64,000 bases of DNA from Baylisascaris procyonis (GCA_037389465.1 JAZARR010000179.1:6048501-6112500), one strand, 5' to 3'. Shown: positions 15,001-29,600, counted from the stretch's first letter. The notes: generated from the sequence alone by a model not told the origin. Program-made: numbers and translations.

Positions 15001-16600
15001 CGCGCCCAAGAGTGCTTTTTTCGCCCTAGTTTCGCCGGCGCCGACGGCGCCCGCGCCTAGACATGCTTTTTTCGCCCTAATTTGGCCGGCGCCGACGGCG
15101 CCCGCGTCCAAAAGTGCTTTTTCCGCCCTAGTTTCGCCGGCGCCGACGGCGCCCGCGCCCAGACATGCTTTTTCGCCCTAATTTCGCCGGCGCCGACGGC
15201 GCCCGCGCGTAAACATGCTTTTTTCGCCCTAATTTGGCCGGCGCCGACGGCGCCCGCGCCTAAAATTGCGTTTTTCGCCCTAATTTGGCCGGCGCCGACG
15301 GCGCCCGCGCCTAGACATGCTTTTTCGCCCTAATTTGGCCGGCGCCGACGGCGCCCGCGCCTAAACGTGCTTTTTTCGCCCTAATTTCGCCGGCGCCGAC
15401 GGCGCCCGCGCCTAAAGTGCTTTTTTCGCCCTAGTTTGGCCGGCGCCGACGGCGCCCGCGCCTAGACATGCTTTTTCGCCCTAATTTCGCCGGCGCCGAC
15501 GGCGCCCGCGCCTAGACATGCTTTTTTCGCCCTAATTTCGCCGGCGCCGACGGCGCCCGCGCCTAAAATTGCGTTATTCGCCCTTATTTGGCCGGCGCCG
15601 ACGGCGCCCGCGCCTAGACATGCTTTTTCGCCCTAATTTCGCCGGCGCCGACGGCGCCCGCGCCAAAAGTGCTTTTTTCGCCCTAATTTCGCCGGCGCCG
15701 ACGGCGCCCGCGCCTAAAATTGCGTTATTCGCCCTTATTTGGCCGGCGCCGACGGCGCCCGCGCCTAGACACGCTTTTTCGCCCTAATTCCGCCGGCGCC
15801 GACGGCGCCCGCGCCCAGACATGCTTTTTCGCCCTAATTTCGCCGGCGCCGACGGCGCCCGCGCCTAGACATGCTTTTTTCGCCCTAGTTTGGCCGGCGC
15901 CGACGGCGCCCGCGCCTAGACATGCTTTTCGCCCTAATTTCGCCGGCGCCGACGGCGCCCGCGCCTAAACGTGCTTTTTTCGCCCTAATTTGGCCGGCGC
16001 CGACGGCGCCCGCGCCTAAAATTGCGTTTTTCGCCCTTATTTGGCCGGCGCCGACGGCGCCCGCGCCTAAACGTGCTTTTTTCGCCCTAATTTGGCCGGC
16101 GCCGACGGCGCCCGCGCCTAGACATGCTTTTTCGCCCTAATTTGGCCGGCGCCGACGGCGCCCGCGCCTAAACGTGCTTTTTTCGCCCTAATTTCGCCGG
16201 CGCCGACGGCGCCCGCGCGTAGACATGCTTTTTTCGCCCTAATTTCGCCGGCGCCGACGGCGCCCGCGCCTAAAATTGCGTTATTCGCCCTTATTTGGCC
16301 GGCGCCCACGGCGCCCGCGCCTAGACATGATTTTTCGCCCTAATTTCGCCGGCGCCGACGGCGCCCGCGTCCAAAAGTGCTTTTTCGCCCTAATTTGGCC
16401 GGCGCCGACGGCGCCCGCGCCTAGACATGCTTTTCGCCCTAATTTCGCCGGCGCCGACGGCGCCCGCGCCTAAACGTGCTTTTTTCGCCCTAATTTGGCC
16501 GGCGCCGACGGCGCCCGCGCCTAGACATGACTTTTCGCCCTAATTTCGCCGACGCCGACGGCGCCCGCGCGTAGACATGCTTTTTTCGCCCTAATTTCGC
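1..16600. repeat. Left satellite domain, fewer subtype markers
   Basis: In this part most cores read GGCGCCGACGGCGCC, with occasional CCCACGGCGCC cores (for example near 1390, 6013, 9340, 12570). The variable segments are drawn mainly from four or five words. Some longer-range order is already present: the same succession of five monomers beginning with a TTGCGTTATTCGCCC unit is found at about 4831-5079, 9009-9257 and 12238-12486. Variants typical of the right side (a CCCAGGGCGCC core, GTTGTTCGCC, TGACCTTTCGCC, GCTCTAATTCCGCC) were not seen here on reading. Confidence 0.7.
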
Positions 16601-19600
16601 CGGCGCCGACGGCGCCCGCGCCAAAAGTGCTTTTTCCGCCCTAATTTGGCCGGCGCCCACGGCGCCCGCGCCTAAACGTGCTTTTTTCGCCCTAATCTCG
16701 CCGGCGCCCAGGGCGCCCGCGCCCTAAAGTGCTTTTTCCGCCCTAATTTGGCCGGCGCCCACGGCGCCCGCGCCTAAACGTGCTTTTTTCGCCCTAATCT
16801 CGCCGGCGCCCAGGGCGCCCGCGCCCTAAAGTGCTTTTTTCGCCCTAATTTCGCCGGCGCCGACGGCGCCCGCGCCTAAAATTGCGTTATTCGCCCTTAT
16901 TTGGCCGGCGCCGACGGCGCCCGCGCCCAGACATGCTTTTTCGACCTAATTTCGCCGGCGCCGACGGCGCCCGCGCCCAAAAGTGCTTTTTTCGCCCTAA
17001 TTTCGCCGGCGCCGACGGCGCCCGCGCGTAAACATGCTTTTTTCGCCCTAATTTGGCCGGCGCCGACGGCGCCCGCGCCTAAAATTGCGTTTTTCGCCCT
17101 AATTTGGCCGGCGCCGACGGCGCCCGCGCCTAGACACGCTTTTTCGCCCTAATTTGGCCGGCGCCCACGGCGCCCGCGCCTAAACGTGCTTTTTTCGCCC
17201 TAATCTCGCCGGCGCCCAGGGCGCCCGCGCGTAGACATGCTTTTTTCGCCCTAATTTCGCCGGCGCCGACGGCGCCCGCGCCCAGACATGCTTTTTCGCC
17301 CTAATTTGGCCGGCGCCGACGGCGCCCGCGCGTAAACATGCTTTTTTCGCCCTAATTTGGCCGGCGCCGACGGCGCCCGCGCCTAAAATTGCGTTATTCG
17401 CCCCGATTTCGCCGGCGCCGACGGCGCCCGCGCCCAGACATGCTTTTTCGCCCTAATTTGGCCGGCGCCGACGGCGCCCGCGCGTAAACATGCTTTTTTC
17501 GCCCTAATTTGGCCGGCGCCGACGGCGCCCGCGCCTAAAATTGCGTTGTTCGCCCTAATTTCGCCGGCGCCGACGGCGCCCGCGCCTAAAATTGCGTTAT
17601 TCGCCCTTATTTGGCCGGCGCCGACGGCGCCCGCGCCCAGACATGCTTTTTCGAACTAATTTCGCCGGCGCCGACGGCGCCCGCGCCCAAAAGTGCTTTT
17701 TTCGCCCTAGTTTCGCCGGCGCCGACGGCGCCCGCGCGTAAACATGCTTTTTCGAACTAATTTCGCCGGCGCCGACGGCGCCCGCGCCCAAAAGTGCTTT
17801 TTTCGCCCTAATTTCGCCGGCGCCGACGGCGCCCGCGCCTAAAATTGCGTTATTCGCCCTTATTTGGCCGGCGCCAACGGCGCCCGCGCCTAGACACGCT
17901 TTTTCGCCCTAATCTCGCCGGCGCCGACGGCGCCCGCGCGTAGACATGCTTTTTTCGCCCTAATTTCGCCGGCGCCGACGGCGCCCGCGCCTAAAATTGC
18001 GTTATTCGCCGTTATTTGGCCGGCGCCAACGGCGCCCGCGCCTAGACACGCTTTTTCGCCCTAATTCCGCCGGCGCCGACGGCGCCCGCGCCCAAAAGTG
18101 CTTTTTTCGCCCTAGTTTCGCCGGCGCCGACGGCGCCCGCGACTAGACATGATTTTTCGGCCTAATTTCGCCGGCGCCGATGGCGCCCGCGTCCAAAAGT
18201 GCTTTTTCCGCCCTAATTTGGCCGGCGCCGACGGCGCCCGCGCCTAGACATGCTTTTTCGCCCTAATCTCGCCGGCGCCGACGGCGCCCGCGCGTAGACA
18301 TGCTTTTTTCGCCCTAATTTCGCCGGCGCCGACGGCGCCCGCGCCTAAAATTGCGTTATTCGCCCTTATTTGGCCGGCGCCAACGGCGCCCGCGCCTAGA
18401 CACGCTTTTTCGCCCTAATCTCGCCGGCGCCGACGGCGCCCGCGCGCAGACATGCTTTTTTCGCCCTAATTTCGCCGGCGCCGACGGCGCCCGCGCCTAA
18501 AATTGCGTTATTCGCCCTTATTTGGCCGGCGCCAACGGCGCCCGCGCGCAGACATGCTTTTTTCGCCCTAATTTCGCCGGCGCCGACGGCGCCCGCGCCT
18601 AAAATTGCGTTATTCGCCCTTATTTGGCCGGCGCCGACGGCGCCCGCGCCCAGACATGCTTTTTCGAACTAATTTCGCCGGCGCCGACGGCGCCCGCGCC
18701 CAAAAGTGCTTTTTTCGCCCTAGTTTCGCCGGCGCCGACGGCGCCCGCGCGTAAACATGCTTTTTTCGCCCTAATTTGACCGGCGCCGACGGCGCCCGCG
18801 CCTAAAATTGCGTTGTTCGCCCTAATTTGGCCGGCGCCGACGGCGCCCGCGCCTAGACACGCTTTTTCGCCCTAATTTGGCCGGCGCCCACGGCGCCCGC
18901 GCCTAAACGTGCTTTTTTCGCCCTAATCTCGCCGGCGCCCAGGGCGCCCGCGCGTAGACATGCTTTTTTCGCCCTAATTTCGCCGGCGCCGACGGCGCCC
19001 GCGCCTAAAATTGCGTTATTCGCCCTTATTTGGCCGGCGCCCACGGCGCCCGCGCCTAGACATGATTTTTCGCCCTAATTTCGCCGGCGCCGACGGCGCC
19101 CGCGTCCAAAAGTGCTTTTTCCGCCCTAATTTGGCCGGCGCCGACGGCGCCCGCGCCTAGGCATGACCTTTCGCCCTAATTTCGCCGGCGCCGACGGCGC
19201 CCGCGCCTAAACGTGCTTTTTTCGCCCTAATTTGGCCGGCGCCGACGGCGCCCGCGCCTAAAATTGCGTTATTCGCCCTTATTTGGCCGGCGCCCACGGC
19301 GCCCGCGCCTAAACGTGCTTTTTTCGCCCTAATCTCGCCGGCGCCGACGGCGCCCGCGCCCAAAAGTGCTTTTTTCGCCCTAGTTTCGCCGGCGCCGACG
19401 GCGCCCGCGCGTAGACATGCTTTTTTCGCCCTAATTTGGCCGGCGCCGACGGCGCCCGCGCCTAAAATTGCGTTGTTCGCCCTAATTTGGCCGGCGCCGA
19501 CGGCGCCCGCGCCTAGACACGCTTTTTCGCCCTAATTTGGCCGGCGCCGACGGCGCCCGCGCCTAGACATGCTTTTTCGCCCTAATTTCGCCGGCGCCGA

Positions 19601-22600
19601 CGGCGCCCGCGCCTAAAATTGCGTTATTCGCCCTTATTTGGCCCGCGCCCACGGCGCCCGCGCCTAGACATGAATTTTCGGCCTAATTTCGCCGGCGCCG
19701 ATGGCGCCCGGGTCCAAAAGTGCTTTTTCCGCCCTAATTTGGCCGGCGCCGACGGCGCCCGCGCCTAAAATTGCGTTATTCGCCCTTATTTGGCCGGCGC
19801 CCACGGCGCCCGCGCCTAGACATGATTTTTCGGCCTAATTTCGCCGGCGCCGACGGCGCCCGCGTCCAAAAGTGCTTTTTCCGCCCTAATTTGGCCGGCG
19901 CCGACGGCGCCCGCGCGTAGACATGCTTTTTTCGCCCTAGTTTGGCCGGCGCCGACGGCGCCCGCGCCTAGACATGACTTTTCGCCCTAATTTCGCCGGC
20001 GCCGACGGCGCCCGCGCCTAAAATTGCGTTATTCGCCCTAATCTCGCCGGCGCCCACGGCGCCCGCGCCCTAAAGTGCTTTTTTCGCCCTAGTTTGGCCG
20101 GCGCCGACGGCGCCCGCGCCTAGACATGCTTTTTCGCCCTAATCTCGCCGGCGCCGACGGCGCCCGCGCGTAGACATGCTTTTTTCGCCCTAATTTCGCC
20201 GGCGCCGACGGCGCCCGCGCCTAAAATTGCGTTATTCGCCCTTATTTGGCCGGCGCCAACGGCGCCCGCGCCTAGACACGCTTTTTCGCTCTAATTCCGC
20301 CGGCGCCGACGGCGCCCGCGCCCAGACATGCTTTTTCGCCCTAATTCGCCGGCGCCGACGGCGCCCGCGCGTAGACATGCTTTTTTCGCCCTAGTTTGGC
20401 CGGCGCCGACGGCGCCCGCGCCTAGACATGCGTTTTCGCCCTAATTTCGCCGACGCCGACGGCGCCCGCGCCTAAACGTGCTTTTTTCGCCCTAATTTGG
20501 CCGGCGCCGACGGCGCCCGCGCCTAAAATTGCGTTATTCGCCCTTATTTGGCCGGCGCCCACGGCGCCCGCGCCTAAACGTGCTTTTTTCGCCCTAATCT
20601 CGCCGGCGCCGACGGCGCCCGCGCCCAAAAGTGCTTTTTCGCCCTAGTTTCGCCGGCGCCGACGGCGCCCGCGCGTAGACATGCTTTTTTCGCCCTAATT
20701 TGGCCGGCGCCGACGGCGCCCGCGTCCAAAAGTGCTTTTTCCGCCCTAGTTTCGCCGGCGCCGACGGCGCCCGCGCCTAGACACGCTTTTTCGCCCTAAT
20801 TTCGCCGGCGCCGACGGCGCCCGCGCCCAGACATGCTTTTTCGCTCTAATTTGGCCGGCGCCGACGGCGCCCGCGCCTAAAATTGCGTTATTCGCCCCGA
20901 TTTCGCCGGCGCCGACGGCGCCCGCGCCCAGACATGCTTTTTCGCCCTAATTTCGCCGGCGCCGACGGCGCCCGCGCCCAAAAGTGCTTTTTTCGCCCTA
21001 GTTTCGCCGGCGCCGACGGCGCCCGCGCGTAAACATGCTTTTTTCGCCCTAATTTGGCCGGCGCCGACGGCGCCCGCGCCTAAAATTGCGTTGTTCGCCC
21101 TAATTTGGCCGGCGCCGACGGCGCCCGCGCCTAGACACGCTTTTTCGCCCTAATTTGGCCGGCGCCGACGGCGCCCGCGCCTAAACGTGCTTTTTTCGCC
21201 CTAATCTCGCCGGCGCCGACGGCGCCCGCGCGTAGACATGCTTTTTTCGCCCTAATTTCGCCGGCGCCGACGGCGCCCGCGCCTAAAATTGCGTTATTCG
21301 CCCTTATTTGGCCGGCGCCGACGGCGCCCGCGCCTAGACATGATTTTTCGGCCTAATTTCGCCGGCGCCGATGGCGCCCGCGTCCAAAAGTGCTTTTTCC
21401 GCCCTAATTTGGCCGGCGCCGACGGCGCCCGCGCCTAGGCATGACCTTTCGCCCTAATTTCGCCGGCGCCGACGGCGCCCGCGCCTAAACGTGCTTTTTT
21501 CGCCCTAATTTGGCCGGCGCCGACGGCGCCCGCGCCTAAAATTGCGTTATTCGCCCTTATTTGGCCGGCGCCCACGGCGCCCGCGCCTAAACGTGCTTTT
21601 TTCGCCCTAATCTCGCCGGCGCCGACGGCGCCCGCGCCCAAAAGTGCTTTTTTCGCCCTAGTTTCGCCGGCGCCGACGGCGCCCGCGCGTAGACATGCTT
21701 TTTTCGCCCTAATTTGGCCGGCGCCGACGGCGCCCGCGCCTAAAATTGCGTTGTTCGCCCTAATTTGGCCGGCGCCGACGGCGCCCGCGCCTAGACATGA
21801 TTTTTCGGCCTAATTTCGCCGGCGCCGACGGCGCCCGCGCGTAGACATGCTTTTTTCGCCCTAGTTTGGCCGGCGCCGACGGCGCCCGCGCCTAGACATG
21901 ACGTTTTGCCCTAATTTCGCCGACGCCGACGGCGCCCGCGCCTAAACGTGCTTTTTTCGCCCTAATTTGGCCGGCGCCGACGGCGCCCGCGCCTAAAATT
22001 GCGTTATTCGCCCTTATTTGGCCGGCGCCCACGGCGCCCGCGCCTAAACGTGCTTTTTTCGCCCTAATCTCGCCGGCGCCGACGGCGCCCGCGCCCAAAA
22101 GTGCTTTTTTCGCCCTAGTTTCGCCGGCGCCGACGGCGCCCGCGCGTAGACATGCTTTTTTCGCCCTAATTTGGCCGGCGCCGATGGCGCCCGCGTCCAA
22201 AAGTGCTTTTTCCGCCCTAGTTTCGCCGGCGCCGACGGCGCCCGCGCCTAGACACGCTTTTTCGCCCTAATTTCGCCGGCGCCGACGGCGCCCGCGCCCA
22301 GACATGCTTTTTCGCTCTAATTTGGCCGGCGCCGACGGCGCCCGCCCCTAAAATTGCGTTATTCGCCCCGATTTCGCCGGCGCCGACGGCGCCCGCGCCC
22401 AGACATGCTTTTTCGCCCTAATTTCGCCGGCGCCGACGGCGCCCGCGCCCAAAAGTGCTTTTTTCGCCCTAGTTTCGCCGGCGCCGACGGCGCCCGCGCG
22501 TAAACATGCTTTTTTCGCCCTAATTTGGCCGGCGCCGACGGCGCCCGCGCCTAAAATTGCGTTGTTCGCCCTAATTTGGCCGGCGCCGACGGCGCCCGCG

Positions 22601-25600
22601 CCTAGACACGCTTTTTCGCCCTAATTTGGCCGGCGCCCACGGCGCCCGCGCCTAAACGTGCTTTTTTCGCCCTAATCTCGCCGGCGCCCAGGGCGCCCGC
22701 GCGTAGACATGCTTTTTTCGCCCTAATTTCGCCGGCGCCGACGGCGCCCGCGCCTAAAATTGCGTTATTCGCCCTTATTTGGCCGGCGCCCACGGCGCCC
22801 GCGCCTACACATGATTTTTCGGCCTAATTTCGCCGGCGCCGATGGCGCCCGTGTCCAAAAGTGCTTTTTCCGCCCTAATTTGGCCGGCGCCGACGGCGCC
22901 CGCGCCTAGGCATGACCTTTCGCCCTAATTTCGCCGGCGCCGACGGCGCCCGCGCCTAAACGTGCTTTTTTCGCCCTAATTTGGCCGGCGCCGACGGCGC
23001 CCGCGCCTAAAATTGCGTTATTCGCCCTTATTTGGCCGGCGCCCACGGCGCCCGCGCCTAAACGTGCTTTTTTCGCCCTAATCTCGCCGGCGCCGACGGC
23101 GCCCGCGCCCAAAAGTGCTTTTTTCGCCCTAGTTTCGCCGGCGCCGACGGCGCCCGCGCGTAGACATGCTTTTTTCGCCCTAATTTGGCCGGCGCCGACG
23201 GCGCCCGCGCCTAAAATTGCGTTGTTCGCCCTAATTTGGCCGGCGCCGACGGCGCCCGCGCCTAGACATGATTTTTCGGCCTAATTTCGCCGGCGCCGAT
23301 GGCGCCCGCGCGTAGACATGCTTTTTTCGCCCTAGTTTGGCCGGCGCCGACGGCGCCCGCGCCTAGACATGACTTCTCGCCCTAATTTCGCCGACGCCGA
23401 CGGCGCCCGCGCCTAAAATTGCGTTATTCGCCCTAACCTCGCCGGCGCCCAGGGCGCCCGCGCCCTAAAGTGCTTTTTTCGCCCTAGTTTGGCCGGCGCC
23501 GACGGCGCCCGCGCCTAGACATGCTTTTTCGCCCTAATCTCGCCGGCGCCGACGGCGCCCGCGCGTAGACATGCTTTTTTCGCCCTAATTTCGCCGGCGC
23601 CGACGGCGCCCGCGCCTAAAATTGCGTTATTCGCCCTTATTTGGCCGGCGCCAACGGCGCCCGCGCCTAGACACGCTTTTTCGCTCTAATTCCGCCGGCG
23701 CCGACGGCGCCCGCGCCCAGACATGCTTTTTCGCCCTAACCTCGCCGGCGCCGACGGCGCCCGCGCGTAGACATGCTTTTTTCGCCCTAGTTTGGCCGGC
23801 GCCGACGGCGCCCGCGCCTAGACATGAATTTTCGCCCTAATTTCGCCGACGCCGACGGCGCCCGCGCCTAAACGTGCTTTTTTCGCCCTAATTTGGCCGG
23901 CGCCGACGGCGCCCGCGCCTAAAATTGCGTTATTCGCCCTTATTTGGCCGGCGCCCACGGCGCCCGCGCCTAAACGTGCTTTTTTCGCCCTAATCTCGCC
24001 GGCGCCGACGGCGCCCGCGCCCAAGAGTGCTTTTTTCGCCCTAGTTTCGCCGGCGCCGACGGCGCCCGCGCGTAGACATGCTTTTTTCGCCCTAATTTGG
24101 CCGGCGCCGATGGCGCCCGCGTCCAAAAGTGCTTTTTCCGCCCTAGTTTCGCCGGCGGCGACGGCGCCCGCGCCCAGACATGCTTTTTCGCCCTAATTTC
24201 GCCGGCGCCCACGGCGCCCGCGCCTAAACGTGCTTTTTTCGCCCTAATCTCGCCGGCGCCCAGGGCGCCCGCGCCCTAAAGTGCTTTTTTCGCCCTAATC
24301 TCGCCGGAGCCGACGGCGCCCGCGCGTAGACATGCTTTTTTCGCCCTAATTTCGCCGGCGCCGACGGCGCCCGCGCCTAAAATTGCGTTATTCGCCCTTA
24401 TTTGGCCGGCGCCCACGGCGCCCGCGCCTAGACATGATTTTTCGGCCTAATTTCGCCGGCGCCGATGGCGCCCGCGTCCAAAAGTGCTTTTTTCGCCCTA
24501 ATTTCGCCGGCGCCGACGCCGCCCGCGCCTAAAATTGCGTTATTCGCCCTTATTTGGCCGGCGCCAACGGCGCCCGCGCCTAGACACGCTTTTTCGCTCT
24601 AATTCCGCCGGCGCCGACGGCGCCCGCGCCCAGACATGCTTTTTCGCCCTAACCTCGCCGGCGCCGACGGCGCCCGCGCCTAGACATGCTTTTTTCGCCC
24701 TAGTTTGGCCGGCGCCGACGGCGCCCGCGCCTAGACATGACTTTTCGCCCTAATTTCGCCGGCGCCGACGGCGCCCGCGCCTAAACGTGCTTTTTTCGCC
24801 CTAATTTGGCCGGCGCCGACGGCGCCCGCGCCTAAAATTGCGTTATTCGCCCTTATTTGGCCGGCGCCCACGGCGCCCGCGCCTAAACGTGCTTTTTTCG
24901 CCCTAATTTGGCCGGCGCCGACGGCGCCCGCGCCTAGACATGACTTTTCGCCCTAATTTCGCCGGCGCCGACGGCGCCCGCGCCTAAACGTGCTTTTTTC
25001 GCCCTAATTTGGCCGGCGCCGACGGCGCCCGCGCCTAAAATTGCGTTATTCGCCCTTATTTGGCCGGCGCCCACGGCGCCCGCGCCTAAACGTGCTTTTT
25101 TCGCCCTAATTTGGCCGGCGCCGACGGCGCCCGCGCCTAGACACGCTTTTTCGCCCTAATTTGGCCGGCGCCCACGGCGCCCGCGCCTAAACGTGCTTTT
25201 TTCGCCCTAATCTCGCCGGCGCCCAGGGCGCCCGCGCGTAGACATGCTTTTTTCGCCCTAATTTCGCCGGCGCCGACGGCGCCCGCGCCTAAAATTGCGT
25301 TATTCGCCCTTATTTGGCCGGCGCCCACGGCGCCCGCGCCTAGACATGATTTTTCGGCCTAATTTCGCCGGCGCCGATGGCGCCCGCGTCCAAAAGTGCT
25401 TTTTCCGCCCTAATTTGGCCGGCGCCGACGGCGCCCGCGCCTAGGCATGACCTTTCGCCCTAATTTCGCCGACGCCGACGGCGCCCGCGCCTAAACGTGC
25501 TTTTTTCGCCCTAATTTGGCCGGCGCCGACGGCGCCCGCGCCTAGACATGACTTTTCGCCCTAATTTCGCCGACGCCGACGGCGCCCGCGCCTAAACGTG

Positions 25601-27319
25601 CTTTTTTCGCCCTAATTTGGCCGGCGCCGACGGCGCCCGCGCCTAAAATTGCGTTATTCGCCCTTATTTGGCCGGCGCCCACGGCGCCCGCGCCTAAACG
25701 TGCTTTTTTCGCCCTAATCTCCCCGGCGCCGACGGCGCCCGCGCCCAAAAGTGCTTTTTTCGCCCTAGTTTCGCCGGCGCCGACGGCGCCCGCGCGTAGA
25801 CATGCTTTTTTCGCCCTAATTTGGCCGGCGCCGATGGCGCCCGCGTCCAAAAGTGCTTTTTCCGCCCTAGTTTCGCCGGCGCCGACGGCGCCCGCGCCTA
25901 GACACGCTTTTTCGCCCTAATTTCGCCGGCGCCGACGGCGCCCGCGCCCAGACATGCTTTTTCGCTCTAATTTGGCCGGCGCCGACGGCGCCCGCGCCTA
26001 AAATTGCGTTATTCGCCCCGATTTCGCCGGCGCCGACGGCGCCCGCGCCCAGACATGCTTTTTCGCCCTAATTTCGCCGGCGCCGACGGCGCCCGCGCCC
26101 AAAAGTGCTTTTTTCGCCCTAGTTTCGCCGGCGCCGACGGCGCCCGCGCGTAGACATGCTTTTTTCGCCCTAATTTGGCCGGCGCCGACGGCGCCCGCGC
26201 CTAAAATTGCGTTGTTCGCCCTAATTTGGCCGGCGCCCACGGCGCCCGCGCCTAGACATGATTTTTCGGCCTAATTTCGCCGGCGCCGATGGCGCCCGCG
26301 TCCAAAAGTGCTTTTTCCGCCCTAATTTGGCCGGCGCCGACGGCGCCCGCGCCCAGACATGCTTTTTCGCCCTAATCTCGCCGGCGCCGACGGCGCCCGC
26401 GCGCAGACATGCTTTTTTCGCCCTAATTTCGCCGGCGCCGACGGCGCCCGCGCCTAAAATTGCGTTATTCGCCCTAATCTCGCCGGCGCCCAGGGCGCCC
26501 GCGCCTAAAGTGCTTTTTTCGCCCTAGTTTGGCCGGCGCCGACGGCGCCCGCGCCTAGACATGCTTTTTCGCCCTAATCTCGCCGGCGCCGACGGCGCCC
26601 GCGCGTAGACATGCTTTTTTCGCCCTAATTTCGCCGGCGCCGACGGCGCCGGCGCCTAAAATTGCGTTATTCGCCCTTATTTGGCCGGCGCCAACGGCGC
26701 CCGCGCCTAGACACGCTTTTTCGCTCTAATTCCGCCGGCGCCGACGGCGCCCGCGTCTAAACGTGCTTTTTTCGCTCTAATCTCGCCGGCGCCCAGGGCG
26801 CCCGCGCCCAGACATGCTTTTTCGCCCTAGTTTCGCCGGCGCCGACGGCGCCCGCGACTAGACATGATTTTTCGGCCTAATTTCGCCGGCGCCGATGGCG
26901 CCCGCGTCCAAAAGTGCTTTTTCCGCCCTAATTTGGCCGGCGCCGACGGCGCCCGCGCCCAGACATGCTTTTTCGCCCTAATTTCGCCGGCGCCAACGGC
27001 GCCCGCGTCCAAAAGTGCTTTTTCCGCCCTAATTTGGCCGGCGCCCACGGCGCCCGCGCCTAAACGTGCTTTTTTCGCCCTAATCTCGCCGGCGCCGACG
27101 GCGCCCGCGCGTAGACATGCTTTTTTCGCCCTAATTTCGCCGGCGCCGACCGCGCCCGCGCCTAAAATTGCGTTATTCGCCCTTATTTGGCCGGCGCCAA
27201 CGGCGCCCGCGCCTAGGCACGCTTTTTCGCCCTAGTTTGGCCGGCGCCGACGGCGCCCGCGCGTAGAGATGCTTTTTTCGCCCTAATTTCGCCGGCGCCG
27301 ACGGCGCCCGCGCCTAAAA

Positions 27320-28330
27320 TTGCGTTATTCGCCCTTATTTGGCCGGCGCCAACGGCGCCCGCGCCTAGACACGCTTTTTCGCTCTAATTCCGCCGGCGCC
27401 GACGGCGCCCGCGCCCAGACATGCTTTTTCGCCCTAACCTCGCCGGCGCCGACGGCGCCCGCGCCTAAAATTGCGTTATTCGCCCTTATTTGGCCGGCGC
27501 CCACGGCGCCCGCGCCTAGATATGATTTTTCGCCCTAGTTTGGCCGGCGCCGATGGCGCCCGCGTCCAAAAGTGCTTTTTTCGCCCTAATTTGGCCGGCG
27601 CAGACGGCGCCCGCGCGTAGACATGCTTTTTTCGCCCTAATTTGGCCGGCGCCGACGGCGCCCGCGCCTAAAATTGCGTTGTTCGCCCTAATTTGGCCGG
27701 CGCCGACGGCGCCCGCGCCTAAACGTGCTTTTTTCGCCCTAATCTCGCCGGCGCCGACGGCGCCCGCGCCCAAAAGTGCTTTTTTCGCCCTAGTTTCGCC
27801 GGCGCCCACGGCGCCCGCGCCTAAACGTGCTTTTTTCGCCCTAATCTCGCCGGCGCCCACGGCGCCCGCGCCCAAAAGTGCTTTTTTCGCCCTAGTTTCG
27901 CCGGCGCCGACGGCGCCCGCGCGTAGACATGCTTTTTTCGCCCTAATTTGGCCGGCGCCGACGGCGCCCGCGCCTAAAATTGCGTTGTTCGCCCTAATTT
28001 GGCCGGCGCCGACGGCGCCCGCGCCTAGACACGCTTTTTTCGCCCTAGTTTGGCCGGCGCCGACGGCGCCCGCGCCTAGACATGCTTTTTCGCCCTAATC
28101 TCGCCGGCGCCGACGGCGCCCGCGCGTAGACATGCTTTTTTCGCCCTAATTTCGCCGGCGCCGACGGCGCCCGCGCCTAAAATTGCGTTATTCGCCCTTA
28201 TTTGGCCGGCGCCCACGGCGCCCGCGCCTAGACATGATTTTTCGGCCTAATTTCGCCGGCGCCGATGGCGCCCGCGTCCAAAAGTGCTTTTTCCGCCCTA
28301 ATTTGGCCGGCGCCGACGGCGCCCGCGCCT
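27320..28330. repeat. Higher-order satellite block, copy 1
   Basis: A run of about 20 monomers in a distinctive order that recurs 2,281 bp to the right at 29601 and, with some changes, 12,106 bp to the right at 39426. A TATGATTTTTCG monomer, a GATGGCGCC core, and a core altered to GGCGCAGACGGCGCC near 27,600 mark the block and are found again at the same relative positions near 29,880 and, less completely, near 39,855. Confidence 0.8.
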
Positions 28331-29600
28331 AAAATTGCGTTATTCGCCCTAATTTGGCCGGCGCCCACGGCGCCCGCGCCTAGACATGCTTTTTCGCCCT
28401 AATCTCGCCGGCGCCGACGGCGCCCGCGCCTAGACATGCTTTTTTCGCCCTAATTTCGCCGGCGCCGACGGCGCCCGCGCCTAAAATTGCGTTATTCGCC
28501 CTAATTTGGCCGGCGCCCACGGCGCCCGCGCGTAGACATGCTTTTTTCGCCCTAATTTCGCCGGCGCCGACGGCGCCCGCGCCTAAAATTGCGTTATTCG
28601 CCCTAATTTGGCCGGCGCCCACGGCGCCCGCGCCTAGACATGATTTTTCGGCCTAATTTCGCCGGCGCCGATGGCGCCCGCGTCCAAAAGTGCTTTTTCC
28701 GCCCTAATTTGGCCGGCGCCGACGGCGCCCGCGCGTAGACATGCTTTTTTCGCCCTAGTTTGGCCGGCGCCGACGGCGCCCGCGCCTAGACATGACTTTT
28801 CGCCCTAATTTCGCCGACGCCGACGGCGCCCGCGCCTAAAATTGCGTTATTCGCCCTAATCTCGCCGGCGCCCAGGGCGCCCGCGCCCTAAACTGCTTTT
28901 TTCGCCCTAGTTTGGCCGGCGCCGACGGCGCCCGCGCCTAGACATGCATTTTCGCCCTAATCTCGCCGGCGCCGACGGCGCCCGCGCGTAGACATGCTTT
29001 TTTCGCCCTAATTTCGCCGGCGCCGACGGCGCCGGCGCCTAAAATTGCGTTATTCGCCCTTATTTGGCCGGCGCCAACGGCGCCCGCGCCTAGACACGCT
29101 TTTTCGCTCTAATTCCGCCGGCGCCGACGGCGCCCGCGCCCAGACATGCTTTTTCGCCCTAACCTCGCCGGCGCCGACGGCGCCCGCGCGTAGACATGCT
29201 TTTTTCGCCCTAGTTTGGCCGGCGCCGACGGCGCCCGCGCCTAGACATGAATTTTCGCCCTAATTTCGCCGACGCCGACGGCGCCCGCGCCTAAACGTGC
29301 TTTTTTCGCCCTAATTTGGCCGGCGCCGACGGCGCCCGCGCCTAAAATTGCGTTATTCGCCCTTATTTGGCCGGCGCCCACGGCGCCCGCGCCCAGACAT
29401 GCTTTTTCGCCCTAATCTCGCCGGCGCCGACGGCGCCCGCGCCCAAAAGTGCTTTTTTCGCCCTAGTTTCGCCGGCGCCGACGGCGCCCGCGCCTAGACA
29501 TGCTTTTTCGCCCTAATCTCGCCGGCGCCGACGGCGCCCGCGCGTAGACATGCTTTTTTCGCCCTAATTTCGCCGGCGCCGACCGCGCCCGCGCCTAAAA

